DNA of 64,000 nucleotides from Symbiodinium natans (GCA_905221605.1 CAJNDS010002191.1:1204453-1268452), one strand, 5' to 3'; counted from the stretch's first letter, positions 10,601 through 20,739 are shown. A program made the numbers and translations. The notes: a model not told the origin generated them from the sequence alone.

Positions 10601-10755
10601 CATTGCATCACTGAGGTAATCATGATCTCATAGATCAGACCGCGCGTACGCTGCCGGAGCAACGTGATGTTGCCAAGATGACGGAGAGCTACAGAGGCCC
10701 GCGCAAGAGATCCAGTCGCGGCGCTGAGCGTGTAGTCATGTGTAATCATCCTAAA
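10570..10755 (-). CDS. Possible minus-strand exon, unidentified
   Basis: Minus-strand frame reading HDYTLSAATGSLARASVALR and HLGNITLLRQRTRGLIYEIM, ending in a stop. The CCCTAAACC at 10750-10758 borders it. It conflicts with a plus-strand reading of the GST-like gene that follows, unless that gene has a long intron here. Confidence 0.33.
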   Translation of the reverse strand, partial: FRMITHDYTLSAATGSLARASVALRHLGNITLLRQRTRGLIYEIMITSVMQCCGGQEGKAC

Positions 10756-10791
10756 CCCCAAAAACCCTCAACCCGAAGCCCTGAACTTCAG

Positions 10792-10892
10792 GTTACGTGA
10801 ATCGCTTCCAGAAGGTGGAAGAGCGCATAGCGCAAACCGGCGCTTTCCTGGTCGGAGACGAATTCACCATTGCTGCTCCTTGCGCTGCATAG
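10792..10892 (+). CDS. Glutathione S-transferase-like C-terminal-domain exon
   Basis: After an acceptor CTTCAG (to 10791) 32 codons are open, then TAG (10890-10892). The peptide FQKVEERIAQTGAFLVGDEF is followed by TIAA. Established: the GST C-terminal domain commonly has a Leu/Phe-x-x-Val/Leu-Glu helix followed by a gap and a GDEFTxAD turn that starts the next helix. Here the Asp after TIA is replaced by Ala. The stop truncates the domain, so either a GC donor inside TTGCGCTGC is used or this is a relic. The 40 bases before the acceptor are degenerate CCCTAAA, taken as the intron end. Confidence 0.55.
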
Positions 10893-11176
10893 CAGCTGAC
10901 TTCAATGCTTGTGGATAATTCAGTTCCACGTTTGGATGCCTGAGTCTTTGCACAGGCGACTGACACTTGAAGATATGCCTGCAAGCGGAGGATATCGTGG
11001 TCGGAGCTGAAGTTTGCCGTTTCAGCTGCAGCAGCTCGCCCACTTGTAGAGCACGTTCAGTTCATTTCAGTTCATCGAATTCAATGGCATTGCTAGTGAG
11101 AGAGTTTTCATCGAATTCATCTGGCTACGGGCACTTGTCGAGTGGAAGCACGTGCTCGTACCATGTTTAGAAATCG

Positions 11177-11255
11177 TGTTCTATGACACGACAACACTGT
11201 TCCATGACAAGACAATACTGTTCCATGACGCCGCTGCTTTGTTCCATGACACAGT
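11177..11255 (+). repeat. Short imperfect tandem repeat, TTCCATGAC words
   Basis: Four spaced copies of GTTCYATGACRC/AAGACAAYACT, about 21-27 bp apart. Confidence 0.75.
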
Positions 11256-11274
11256 TTTTTGGGTACCATGTGTA

Positions 11275-11490
11275 GTTCAGTGTACTGTCGTTATAGTTTA
11301 GTGATTTAGTGTAGTGACAGTTTCGTGTCCTCAAGTTCTACTTCAGCGTCCTCTAGTTCTGCTTCAGTGTACTGTCGTTATAGTTTAGTGATTTAGTGTA
11401 GTGACCGTTTCGTGTCCTCAAGTTCTACTTCAGCGTCCTCTAGTTCTGCTTCAGTGTCCTCTAGTTCTACTTCAGTGTCCTCTAGTTCCG
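11275..11490 (+). repeat. Nested direct repeats rich in TCCTCTAGTTCT
   Basis: A segment of about 97 bp (GTACTGTCGTTATAGTTTAG through TAGTTCTGCTTCAGTG) is duplicated head to tail, and inside it TCCTCTAGTTCTRCTTCAGTG repeats every 21 bp. One plus frame encodes a Ser-rich tract, but coding use is not supported. Confidence 0.8.
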
Positions 11491-11779
11491 GGACGAAACC
11501 GCTTCATTTCGACACTTGCTGCTTGGTGCTGTGCCTGGAGTCAGCAAAAGCGCCATGGCTCGCTACTCGTGCCGGCTCCCTTGTTCCGGTTCCTGCTTTA
11601 CCTGCAGGCCTGCTCTTCCCATTCCGAGTGGAGATTCGTGCTAGAAACTGGAAGCATACCATGCACCACTGTACTCGGAGGCCAGCGTGACGATGTCTGG
11701 TCGTTTGGAGTGCAATTCTCCAGTCGTTCCTTTGTTAGGCCGGCCCCTTGTTTGGCATGTCTCGTTCTTTCTTTTTTGC

Positions 11780-11862
11780 CTGTGTTGCAAGAGCTTCTGA
11801 AGGACTGCAAGAGCAGACAGAGGATGCTGGAGAGGAAACAGAAGATGCTGGAGAACAGCTGG
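11780..11862 (+). CDS. Possible exon, Gln/Glu/Lys-rich
   Basis: Plus-strand segment with two open frames: LQELLKDCKSRQRMLERKQK, or an acidic Gln/Glu frame. It is followed by GCTG|GTAAGG, a good donor at 11863. The first frame would form an amphipathic helix. It could be an upstream exon of the SAP-USP gene. Low certainty. Confidence 0.3.
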
Positions 11863-12015
11863 TAAGGGCTTCTGGGGCTTCTGGAGAAGGAGACCAATTG
11901 GCACTGGAAGTGTGCAGTGCAGCCCTGGCTCGTTTGTGGCTTGCATGTGCAGTGCAGCCCTGGCTCGTTTGTGTTGTGAATGCCTAGGGGCACGCGCGGG
12001 GAAAGCCCTGTCCAG

Positions 12016-15000
12016 GTTAGCCAGCTTCGTGCGATGCTGGTTGAGCGAGACCTTGATGACTCCGGCAACAAGGCATGTCGTTTCCGTGTACACAAATTGC
12101 CTAGCGGTTCTTTGATGACAGTCCCTGTGAGGCAACCTTGCTGCGTCGCCTTCGTGCTGCTGCTGGGAGTGCGAAAACGTTCACATGTTCGAAGTGCTCT
12201 CGGGTCGTTACGGAGATGCCGTGTGGAGACCGAAAGGAATGTTCAAGTTGTCGAACTCTCATGAAGCAGCTCGTGGCCCACGATGTAGCGGTCCAAGCAC
12301 TGGGTGTAGACTCTGCGACTTTGCAGGGTTTTTTCGCGGCTGTTGCAGCTGCTCGCACTGGTGCGGCGATGCACTGGAGCGATGTGCGAGAAATGTTGTT
12401 GACGTCCTTGTCCTCATACCACGAGCTCAGCCATCGCAAAGTTTGTGAGGTCCTGGAGCGGCCGCTCCAGTTTTGGACTAACAATGGTTATGATGAAAAT
12501 CATATCAAGCTGCACTGCCCAGCTGTGAACGATCCGATGATGGGGCGGCTGTATCGCGGTCAGCTTCGCAGCGAAAAGGAGGTGGACTATCGCAGATTGT
12601 CACTGGACCTGCTGTCCAAAATTATGGAGGATACCAGGAAGCGCAAGGAGCCCATGTCTCTGTCCATTCTTGGCCGGTTGTCGGGACTGTGCTTGTTGTT
12701 GCAATTGCTTGTTTTGGCAGGACCTTCGGAAAGCCAGCTCGCAAAGGGCCAAAAGGCAGAAGGCCATCGTGCAGGCCTCAAACTGTTCTGTTTCCTACTT
12801 TCGAGTCCTGCTGTTCTGTTTCCAACTTTCGAGTCCAACAGTGGGGGATTCTAATGTTCAGATTTCCGGTGCATATTCGGATCTTTGGCGTGATGCATGG
12901 CATTGCAGGAGCAGCCCGACTCCTCTGCCGACGTTGATACGTTAACGGTGCCAGCGTTGAAAGATAAACTACGAAGCCGCGGATTGCAGACCACGGGAAA
13001 GAAGGCCATGATTCATGGCCCACGAAAACCTGCACATTGAAAGGGCCCACCCCATGGCTGTGCCACATTGCCAGGCTGATCTGCTGGCTCGCTTGAAGCA
13101 AGCGCTCAGCGAAGAAGGTGTTGCTCCACCAAGTGACTGTGCGGGGGCCTGTGTTTGGATGGGGGCCGTGTTCTGCATCGCTATCCTTGCATGACCATCT
13201 CTTGAGCAATCTTGCTCAGGCTCAGCCCCCTCTCGCTTGGCCGTCAGACCTGGGCGATGTCGAGCAGCGCAAGAAGATGCTGCTGCAAAGGTGTGCTGAC
13301 AGGCTCCCCTTCATGTTTCAGGAACGTTTTGCTGTGGATGTGTGGCTTTCTGGACTTCGTGACAGCAAGAATAGTGAGCTGCTCAGGTGCAAGTTTGTCT
13401 GTTTCGGGCACGAGAATGCAGGAGTGACATGTTACTTGCAGGCCAGATGCTGTGACTGCTACGCTCACATATACACGGACAAGGTTTTCCTTTCTTTTTG
13501 CCTTCCGCTTGAACAGGCAACGTTGACTATCCTGGCTGTGCACGAGGCGAGAGAGAGCCTGCCCCTGCAGCATGAGTTAGATCACAGCCTGTTTGAGGAG
13601 CTTCTGAGCGGACATGCTGTCGACGAGACGCTGCACAAGGACTCTGTTCGGAGGCCGCGCTCAGGCTCCTCCCCCAAGGCTTGCTCGCCTGTTGGCAGGA
13701 GATTTCTCATATCATTGAAATGTCTCGAACCCGAGTGGTGGACCGCCTTCTCATGGCTGCTTGGCCATGATGGTCTACCTCTTTTTTTTGGTCTCTTTCG
13801 CTTTCTCAAGCCACAAGCGACTCGTGATTTCACTCCAGGTGCAGCTAGAGCAGTACTTGGCCAATTTTGATCTGGTGTCCCGTGGCCTGCAGGCGGCCTA
13901 TGCTGACACGCGGGCAAGTCTCAAGCGAAACCACACAGGATGATGTACAGAACCGTCTCTCGGGGTGATGATGGTCGCGGGGGTCCGAACCAAATGACTT
14001 ACTGTAGCGCAGTCTCCGTGCTTGGCTCTGTGCCTCAACCCCGAACCCTGCAACCTCAACCCGCAGGGTTCTGCGTTTTTGGCAGCCTATGGCAGGAGGA
14101 TGCCGTTCGCATTTTGGAGGAGATTTTGCCATTGTGCTTGGTCTGATGTCTTGGCACAACACTCTGCTCTCGAGATCTAGTTGGTGCTGTCCTTCCCAAG
14201 CTTCATTTGTCGAGACCCTAACTGAGGTGCGGCGGGCTCGAGCTGACTGTCAACATGGTGACCTGTGCCAGAGCCGAGGCGTTCCAGTCGCTCAAGCTGG
14301 ATGCTCTGCGGCGGCACCCATAACCATTCCATTTGTGGTTGAGGAAACACGGGGGTCTGGGTTTGCTGCTTTACAGCTTCATTCTGGCGTGCTTGTTCTG
14401 CTGCCAAGCCCAGGATTCGCGAGTTTCCATCCCTCCTTCCGAGCCACTATACATTCTTCGCATACCGCTGTCCGATCTTGAACTTAAACACGCCAATGCA
14501 TGCCGAGGGCTTCTTGTGGCTTCTTCTAACTTCTTGTTTCTTTCGTTGCTTGCAAGGAAATTGCCGGCCGCAAGGAAAGGAACCTGCAACTCATGCTGCA
14601 GGACGCGATATTTGCAGAGGCGCATGCCTCTTTGTGCCATTCTTGCTCTGTGGGGCCTTTGACTTCCTTTTCACAAGTGCAGAATTGCTTTGTGCAAATC
14701 ACCAATGGAGAGACAAGGTGCAGAATTGCTTTGTGCAAATGACCAATGGTGATACCGCTCGATTCACAGCAACGAGAGCGCTCAAGCGTAGCCATGGCAA
14801 GCCCCTTGCTTGCACTTTTTCAAGGCACACTCCGGCGCTGCGTGTGATCCATTGTGACACCCAGGGTGGCGCCGCTTACGCTGCCTCTATGCGTGCAACG
14901 ATGGCGTGCAGCGGACAAGTCCGCAGCGGCTAGCTCCAAGAATGCGGCCTCCATCACTGTTCCTTTCCAGGTTCACGCCTTGGTTGTCCGTGTGCCTTCA

Positions 15001-15945
15001 CCTTCAATCCCGAATTTTCATCCTAAACTCTGAACCCTGAAGTTTAAGAACTAATGAGCGTCAAGCCTGCAGGGGAACCCAAGTAGGGTTGGACGGTTTC
15101 GAGGTTTACGATTTAGGGTCCGACTATTCCTACTTGTGCTGAGGGATTGCAACTGCCTCTACTACCGCCGTGCCACTCCGACCTGCGCCTTGAAGATGTG
15201 GAGCGCTTCGGCTTTCCATTTCTCGTGTCCCTATGCCAGCATATAGTCCCGTGCAGTCATCTTACTGTGCAGCTGAGGTTGTGGGAGTACGATCTGCGCT
15301 CTTTCCTTGTGCATGAGGCGCGACCAATGTTTTTCGCAGGCTCTTGACCGTTCATTTCGACGTGTTGTCAGGGCACGCTGGATGGCGGTCACTTTACTGC
15401 CTATTACAAAGCCGATAGATGGTACATGGTCGACAACAGTTGGTGCACGGGCTTCTCGGCCGCGGCACCTGCCTAGCATTGGTTTAAGCGATGGCACTGG
15501 CCGATGATATTCTCCATGCCACTATTTTTTTGCCTGCTGCAGCTCTCACCGACGAGAAGGCTGTCAGCGCGGCCAGTGTTGCATATCTGCTTCTTGGCGT
15601 GCGATTCCCAGGTTCTTGGTAGTGGCTCTTTCATGCTTGCCCTGCATGCCGAGGCTCGTGTATGAATTGAATGCTTATGCGGGCATGACCAGTGGCGAGT
15701 CGCTTTGTCGGACAACAGGCCGGCAACCAACAGTCATTCAAGCTGCCATGCTTTGAGGCTCTTTGATTTTACTTTGCAGGATCTGCCGAAAACACCTTTC
15801 CACCTACTCTTGTTCCTTGGCGTTTTGGGTCCCATTTCCAACCTGTTTCTGACAATCTTTATCTCTTCAGGATTACGCCGCACCGTCGCACGGGGGTCTC
15901 AGCTTCGAAGATGTCCAGGAGGCCATGGCCCACATGCAGATGTAG
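12016..15945 (+). CDS. SAP-domain ubiquitin-specific protease (USP), multi-exon
   Basis: Role (family): USPs are cysteine proteases that remove ubiquitin; SAP motifs bind DNA or chromatin. Seen in order: exon 12016-12118 (SQLRAMLVERDLDDSGNKAC); long open segment 12123-12658 with a CxxC(x8)CxxxxxCxxC cluster; SAP helices split over two exons at 12946-13117; a segment at about 13205-13700 with the Cys box (HENAGVTCYL) and FEELLSGHAVDETLH, which matches the USP region after the Cys box; exons near 13839-13940, 14065-14146, 14561-14640 and 14909-14970; His box 15372-15444; LTDEKAVSAASVAYLLL 15543-15596; terminal exon 15871-15945. Odd: Gln follows CYL where USPs have Asn. Exon joins were placed by eye and some stay unresolved, so it could be two genes. 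Total coding length is consistent with a USP. Confidence 0.6.
12158..12658 (+). CDS. Cys-cluster exon of the SAP-USP gene
   Basis: Open on plus without a stop. It begins around TFTCSKCSRVVTEMPCGDRK and ECSSC, a possible zinc-binding cluster, and continues through helical sequence (DVREMLLTSLSSYHELSHRK, then DYRRLSLDLLSKIMEDTRKR). After about 12650 the frame turns Leu-rich and is probably intron. The TTG or upstream codons are not a credible start. Assigned to the SAP-USP gene because of strand, spacing and the helical basic end leading into the SAP exon. Confidence 0.5.
12946..13117 (+). CDS. SAP motif, two exons joined across a GC-AG intron
   Basis: The exon after CATTGCAG (ending 12910) reads LTVPALKDKLRSRGLQTTGK up to K at 13004. 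Resuming at 13075 gives ADLLARLKQALSEE. Joined in frame, this is the classic SAP pattern: L-x-V-x-x-L-K-x-x-L-x-x-R-G-L-x-x-x-G-x-K-A-x-L-x-x-R-L. The exon ends at GAAGAAG|GTG (13117). An upstream mini-exon (about 12722-12774, KASSQRAKRQKAIVQ) is basic, as often seen next to SAP motifs. Confidence 0.72.
13005..13074 (+). other. 70-nt GC-AG intron inside the SAP motif
   Basis: Border AAG|GCCATG to GCCAG|GCTG. Removing it restores the SAP consensus across the junction; reading through gives a TGA. Both sides carry AGG, typical of dinoflagellate introns. Confidence 0.65.
13405..13440 (+). other. USP Cys-box (catalytic Cys)
   Basis: Plus-strand reading GHENAGVTCYLQ. It matches the USP Cys-box pattern G-x-x-N-x-G-x-T-C-Y-L-N except for the last residue. 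The Cys would be the nucleophile. A splice right after CYL (TTG|CAGGCC) could bring in the usual Asn. Confidence 0.55.
14680..14749 (+). repeat. Tandem duplication of about 37 bp
   Basis: GTGCAGAATTGCTTTGTGCA plus AATSACCAATGG occurs twice in a row, with one base different in the core. Confidence 0.85.
15372..15444 (+). CDS. USP His-box exon
   Basis: After TTGTCAG (15371) the frame reads GTLDGGHFTAYYKADRWY then MVDNSW. USP His boxes read G-x-L-x-x-GH-Y/F-x-A-Y followed by W-Y-x-x-D-D/N-S; the His is the general base and the Asn/Asp completes the triad. A GC donor after 15444 and acceptor CTGCAG (15542) continue it in frame to LTDEKAVSAASVAYLLL, which matches the conserved end of the USP fold (AYxLxY). 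Confidence 0.72.
15871..15945 (+). CDS. Terminal exon with stop
   Basis: A textbook acceptor (TTTATCTCTTCAG, ending 15870) is followed by 24 codons, DYAAPSHGGLSFEDVQEA then MAHMQM, and TAG at 15943-15945. Taken as the last exon of the SAP-USP gene because nothing else on plus lies between the His box and here. Confidence 0.6.
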   Translation, partial: DYAAPSHGGLSFEDVQEAMAHMQM

Positions 15946-16497
15946 CTGCCAAGCATGAAAAACGTTCTTGCCAGGCCCAGCAATTCGTACGTGGCCTCCG
16001 AGGCCGCGTGCCACTTATCGACTTGGAAACTGAGGAGGCCAGAGCGTGGGATGCTGGCCTCCGCAGGCAAACCCTAAAGGGGAAGAGGGGTTTTTCAGCC
16101 TTTGGGCTTCGGTTGAGGATCAAGGGTTTAGGGTTTAGACTTTAGGGTTTCCTTGACACTTTGCCCTGAAGCATGGTCCCTGAAGATTCGAGGGCTGAAG
16201 GCTGCATAGGAGCTTCAATTTTTGAGGCAAGGTGACGACAAGAAGGAAAGGGTCTTGGGTTTATTGTTTGGGAGCCCACCTGGGAGCCCACCTTCAACCC
16301 CCCAACCCCAAACCCTAGACCCCAGACCCTGAACGCCAGGCAGATCGACTCCCCGCACCCTCACTTACCCTAAACCTTAAAACCCTCAAGACCAACCCTA
16401 AACCCTAAACCCTAAACCTTAAAACCCTCAAACACAGACAAATCGACGATGTGGACCCTTAAACGCTGGGCCCTCAACCCCACACCCTGAACCTTAC
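15946..16497. repeat. Gene-free stretch with degenerate CCCTAAA patches
   Basis: One more open plus segment (15955-16078, NVLARPSNSYVASEAACHLS) could be an exon. From 16100 on the sequence is a mosaic of TTTAGGG and CCCTAAA words in both orientations. Confidence 0.6.
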
Positions 16498-17425
16498 CCT
16501 CCAGGCACCCTCGCACGCCCTCCGCGCACCCTCCCGCACACCCTCCCACGCACCCTCCCGCGCACCCTCCCGCACACCCTCCCGCACACCCTCCGCGCAC
16601 CCTCCGCGCACCCTCCGCGCACCCTCCGCGCACCCTCCGCGCACCCTCCGCACCCTCCCGCGCACCCTCGCGCGCACCCTCCCCCACACCCTCCCGCGCA
16701 CCCTCCCGCGCACCCTCCCGCGCACCCTCCGTGCACCCTCCCGCGCCTCACCCTCGCACCACCCTGACCCGCACCCTCCGCGCACCCTCCGCGCACCCCC
16801 GCGCGCCCTCCGCGCACCCTCCCACACACCCTCCCGCGCACCCTCCCGCGCACCCTCCGCGCACCCTCCGCGCACCCTCCGCGCACCCACCCTCCCCGCA
16901 CCCTCCGCGCACCCTCCTGCGCACCCTCCCGCGCACCCTCCCACACACCCTCCGCGCACCCTCCGCGCACCCTCCGCGCACCCCTCGCGCGCACCCTCCC
17001 GCGCACCCTCCCGCACACCCTCCCACACACCACGCACCCTCCTGCGCACCCTCCCGCGCACCCTCCACACACCCTCCGCGCACCCTCCGCGACCCTCCGC
17101 GCACCCCTCGCGCGCACATCCCGCGCACCCTCCCGCAACCCCCCTCCCCACCCACACACCCTCCCGCGCACCCTCCCACACACCCTCCACACACCCTCCC
17201 GCGCACCTTCCCAAGCACCTCCCGTGCACCCTCCCGCGCACCCTCCGCGCACCCTCCGCGCACCCTCCGCGCACCCTCCACCCTCCGCGCACCCTCCCGC
17301 GCACCCTCCGCGCACCCTCCGCGCACCCTCCGCGCACCCCCTGCGCACCCCCTGCACACCCCCCGCACACCATCTGCGCACCATTTTCTCACACCCTCCG
17401 CGCACCCCCCCCGCGCGCCGGCCCA
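16498..17425 (+). repeat. Minisatellite of 11-12 bp, GCACCCTCCGC / GCACCCTCCCGC
   Basis: About 75-80 imperfect units in one orientation over 0.93 kb. Changes between 11 and 12 bp shift the frame constantly, so very long open frames exist on both strands (up to 351 codons plus and 339 minus). These are artefacts: His-Pro-Pro or Arg-Gly-Cys repeats only. Confidence 0.95.
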
Positions 17426-17912
17426 CAACCAGCCCCCCCTTTGCAAGGACGGCCGTGTGCCGGCAGAAACCGGTGCGGAGGGAACTGAGGCGAGCAGGGT
17501 TTCGAGTTTCCATAGACCGATAGACCTAGCTTTTGCAGAACAGATCTTTTATGGCAAAGCCAATCCTAAGCCCCAAACCCTCACGCCTCCCTGTGCGCCG
17601 GCAGGTGCGCAAGGACAGCCGTGTTCCGGCAGAAAGCTCCAGCCGTGTGCCGGCGGAAAGCTCCGCGGAGGAAGACGATTGAGCAGGCAACGGGTTGTGG
17701 GAAGAGAGGTGTTTCGTTTCGGTTTCGGTTTCGGATTAAATGTCTGGGTTACGCGTTTGAGGATTTCAAGCCCGAAGCCTGTGTAGTGTAGTGGGAAAAA
17801 GACGAAGCGTTGGGTCTGTTGGGTTCTACAGTTGTAGGCTTCAAGGTTCCCTGAAAAGAAGTCTTTATGGCAAACCCGCTGCTTGTTTACAGCAGAAACG
17901 GCTGAGTCTGTA
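17426..17912. other. Upstream region of the MULE gene
   Basis: Two short direct repeats (GTGTGCCGGCAGAAA-type words at 17456, 17610 and 17645) and a GTTTCGGTTTCGGTTTCGG run (17711-17735). A TTGTTTACAG at 17884-17893 lies 19 bases before the first ATG of the transposase and could be a splice or trans-splice acceptor. Confidence 0.45.
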
Positions 17913-18808
17913 ATGGAGGGCTCGGATGGCGATGGCCAGGATGCGCAAGCCTCTCGGAGGCGTGCTCGTGCTTATGTGCCTCTGGATTGCAAAATTTACA
18001 CAAGGGCAGCTCTCAGCGATGCCAGATCCGAAAAGGACAAGCTGCGAAAAGCGGCACGCGCATGGAGCAGCGAGAATGAGATCTTGGTCGGTGCCTTTTC
18101 CACTCCCCGGGAGCAGGGGGACGCATCCTTTGTTACCACAGCATTTTGCATGAGCTGCACGAACTGCCGCGAGGGAAATGGGAAAACTTTTCGCTTTCAA
18201 GGCGCGTGGTTGGAGCAGGGTCAGATGTACCGTCTCAGCATCTGTACTTCTGGCGAGCACAAAGGAGAACCTGTTCGAAGGCGCGGCAAAAAGAAACCCG
18301 TGCAAGTCATGCCTACAAATGAGGAAAGACGCAAGGTGGTGGCTGCGGCTGATGCATTGCAGGAAAGGGGCCTCAAGGCCACAGCAAGTTCGGTCAGTGT
18401 TTTCTTGGGGGAAGATCGCGTTGCAGCAGAAGCCACCCGTGCAATCCTGAGACATCGCCGCGGACGGCAGGGTGGAGCCACCAAGTTGTTCCAGGAGAGC
18501 CAGCCGGAGTTCCTTACTTGGTCGGAGCGCCGGTCCGACACCGTCAAAGATGTGCTGATGAAGCCCTTCAGCTACGTCATTTTGATCTTGGGTTTTTTTG
18601 AAGCATTGGAGCAGCTTGGGGCTTCAAAGATCTGCCTCGCAGCTGACTTTACGCATTCCCTCGAGTTGATGTCCTTTCGCTGGGGCGTCGTGTCCTTGGT
18701 CCTTTACAGATGCCTTGGAGGGTCCTGGCGCAGGACCCCGTGGCCGCTGGCGTTTGTTTGCTATGCTGTCGAAGCTTCCGCTGGGTACCTCAAAGTGTTC
18801 CAGGCCGT

Positions 18809-18906
18809 GCAGAGTCTTGCTGGGATTAGCCTTACATGCTTGCCAGCCTCAACCCTTTTAACCCTAGCCCTCAAAACCCGAAGCCTTGAAGCCTACGCAA
18901 TCTGAG
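18809..18906 (+). other. MULE intron 1 with CCCTAAA-like content
   Basis: Border GT|GCAGAG to TCTGAG|GACAGAG. Joining gives VFQAVTELARRGMANVV in frame. The interior includes AACCCTAGCCCTCAAAACCC, a decayed CCCTAAA run. Reading through gives a stop at TGA 18903-18905. Confidence 0.55.
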
Positions 18907-19079
18907 GACAGAGCTGGCCCGTCGAGGTATGGCGAATGTTGTTTGCCAAGTCAATTGTGACTACTTCACAGGCAGTCGTACCGCTTGCGAACGTGTCTGG
19001 CCGAGAGCGCAGGTCGTCAACGACCTCGAGCATTTGCGAAGGAATTTGCTTGGAAACGACCGTCGCGGGAAAAAGCAGG

Positions 19080-19235
19080 AAACGCGTGATGGCGAGGAGC
19101 CAGCCCGCCCGCCTCCGCGGGCTCGGGGTGCGCGGGGCCGAGCCGTTGCTCCTGCCCGTCGGGCCGGGCGCTCTGGTGGACGTGGAGGTCGCGGCCGTGG
19201 AGGTCGCGGCCGTGGTCGCGGCAGGGGTCTCGGCG
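19080..19235 (+). other. Arg-Gly-rich insert in the MULE protein
   Basis: In the frame of exon 2 this encodes Pro/Arg then a dense RG repeat (GGRGGRGRGGRGRGRGRG). RG tracts bind nucleic acid in other proteins. It lies between NDLEHLRRN and the rest of the DDE fold, where many MULEs have a spacer. Confidence 0.6.
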
Positions 19236-20404
19236 TCGCTCCCCACCTGATCAAGTATCCCGTCTGGGCTGTGCTCAACAACATCACACACCTGGCGCTT
19301 TGCCCTACGATCATCATGTTCCACATCCTGGCGAAGACGCTTTTTTTGCGCATGAAATTTTGCTGGGGCGAGGAGAAGTTTATGCAGTATGTGCAGGAGC
19401 AGTATTTCGTTCAGATCCCTCCCCCAAGGCTCGGATTGGTCCTAAACCCGAAGCTCAAACCTCACCTAAAACCTCCTCACTTAAAACCTCCAGCCCTCTC
19501 AGCCCTTCGTCGTCCCCAGCAACCCCTGCGCCAGGGATTCAGGACTCCAAGAAGACTTGATATGGAGTGCTCGTTGGTGGGTGGGCGTGGGTTCCAAAGC
19601 CCAGACTGGTCATCCTTGCACGCAGCAGGCTGCCGAAGCTGCGAATTCAAAAATCAAGACAGATGTCAGGGGACAAGGCCCAGCTAAGACCCACAAGATG
19701 GTGGCTGAGAACTTGCTCAAGGCGAGCGTGCTTTGGACGTCTGACATCCACGAAGCAGATCGTCTGGCGGGGTCACAGGCGAGCCATTCCTAGTCATCAG
19801 TCTTCTGTTGTGCCCCTATGTCCTCCCCCCCAACCAATCATAAGTTTGACCTGCAGGCGCCCTTGTCTCTCATGGCGCCGCCCGACTGTTTGACTGCCGA
19901 GCGACCCCGTCGGCCAGATGATTGGATGCTTGAACCTCGAGGATTGCAGATGGGAAGGAGGCAAAATTAAAACCCTCAATAATAATGTGATGATACTGGG
20001 ATTATTCTTTTCTTATTCGGTTGGAAAGAAAGCCCGCAAACTTCTTCCATTCCTCAGTCACGGCAGGAGCGAGGCACCGAAGGCCTTTTGGCGACCTGGA
20101 GTATTTTCCGCCGATACCTCACCTTCTGCGGCGCATACAAGCGCCAGGCTCGCAGTTTGTCGAGATGGACGACGGTGAGGGTCGCAACACGCGCTGGGCT
20201 TGCCTTGCGGTCAACAAGCCACGTGTTGTGCCGAGAGGTACGCTGCAGAGGATGCGGCGCCTTTTGCAAGCTCGCAAAGAGGCGCGGCTCTTGTCTGCAC
20301 TAGAGGCGGAGGGTATCCTCCAGGATGCCGGCGAGTCTGCGCACCCGAGTGCACCGAAAAAGGTGAACTGGGATCGGTACTCGGAGTTCTGGAGCACTTT
20401 TTGC

Positions 20405-20490
20405 TGCGTCTGGCACACTGAAGGCAATGACTCCTGCCGCTGTACGTGCTGGATGTGGACATGGGATGGCCAGTGCCCGCATAGCTATGC
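20405..20490 (+). other. SWIM zinc finger of the MULE
   Basis: CTCWMWTWDGQCPH gives Cys-x-Cys-(x8)-Cys-x-His, the SWIM pattern found near the C-terminus of MULE transposases and FAR1-like proteins. Encoded from 20441 on. Confidence 0.8.
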
Positions 20491-20739
20491 GCTAGAAGAA
20501 CACTGGCAACTCCATCACCACGTTCCGCCCGTGGTGCCAGATGTAGTGCAAGCAGCTCGCGATGTTCGGCACTCAGACGACGAAGGGCCGGCAAGGCAGC
20601 GGCGACGCCGCGGTTGAACGTCTGACCTTGCTCTTGGTAGAACATGGTCCCTTGGGTTTCACACTTGACAGTCAGGTCTGCCAGGACCCTAAACGCACCA
20701 GCTGTTTCCGGAGCTCTGCCGTTTCTGTGTTTGTTTTCT

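Larger units (their letters stand above)
17913..20617 (+). mobile_element. Mutator-like (MULE) transposase gene, four or more exons
   Basis: Cuts and pastes DNA via an RNase-H-like DDE domain (family knowledge). Seen: exon 1, 17913-18808, starts at ATG. Around residue 75-110 a Cys-x-x-Cys...His motif (FCMSCTNCREGNGK, then TSGEHKG) resembles the WRKY/FLYWCH-type finger of MULEs. The first Asp is in LAADFTHSLEL (about residue 245), followed by PLAFVCYAVEASAGYLKVF. Exon 2, from 18907: second Asp in VNCDYFTGSRTACERVWP and NDLEHLRRN, then an Arg-Gly-rich insert. Exon 3, about 19554-19790: Glu in CTQQAAEAANSKIK. Exon 4, about 20164-20617: SWIM finger, stop at 20615-20617. Frames are intact, suggesting recent or current activity. 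Terminal repeats were not located. Confidence 0.78.

Noticed and set aside
16494-17786. Open frames of 351, 339, 299 and 232 codons
   Set aside because: Low-complexity readings of the 11-12 bp minisatellite on both strands; no complex sequence.
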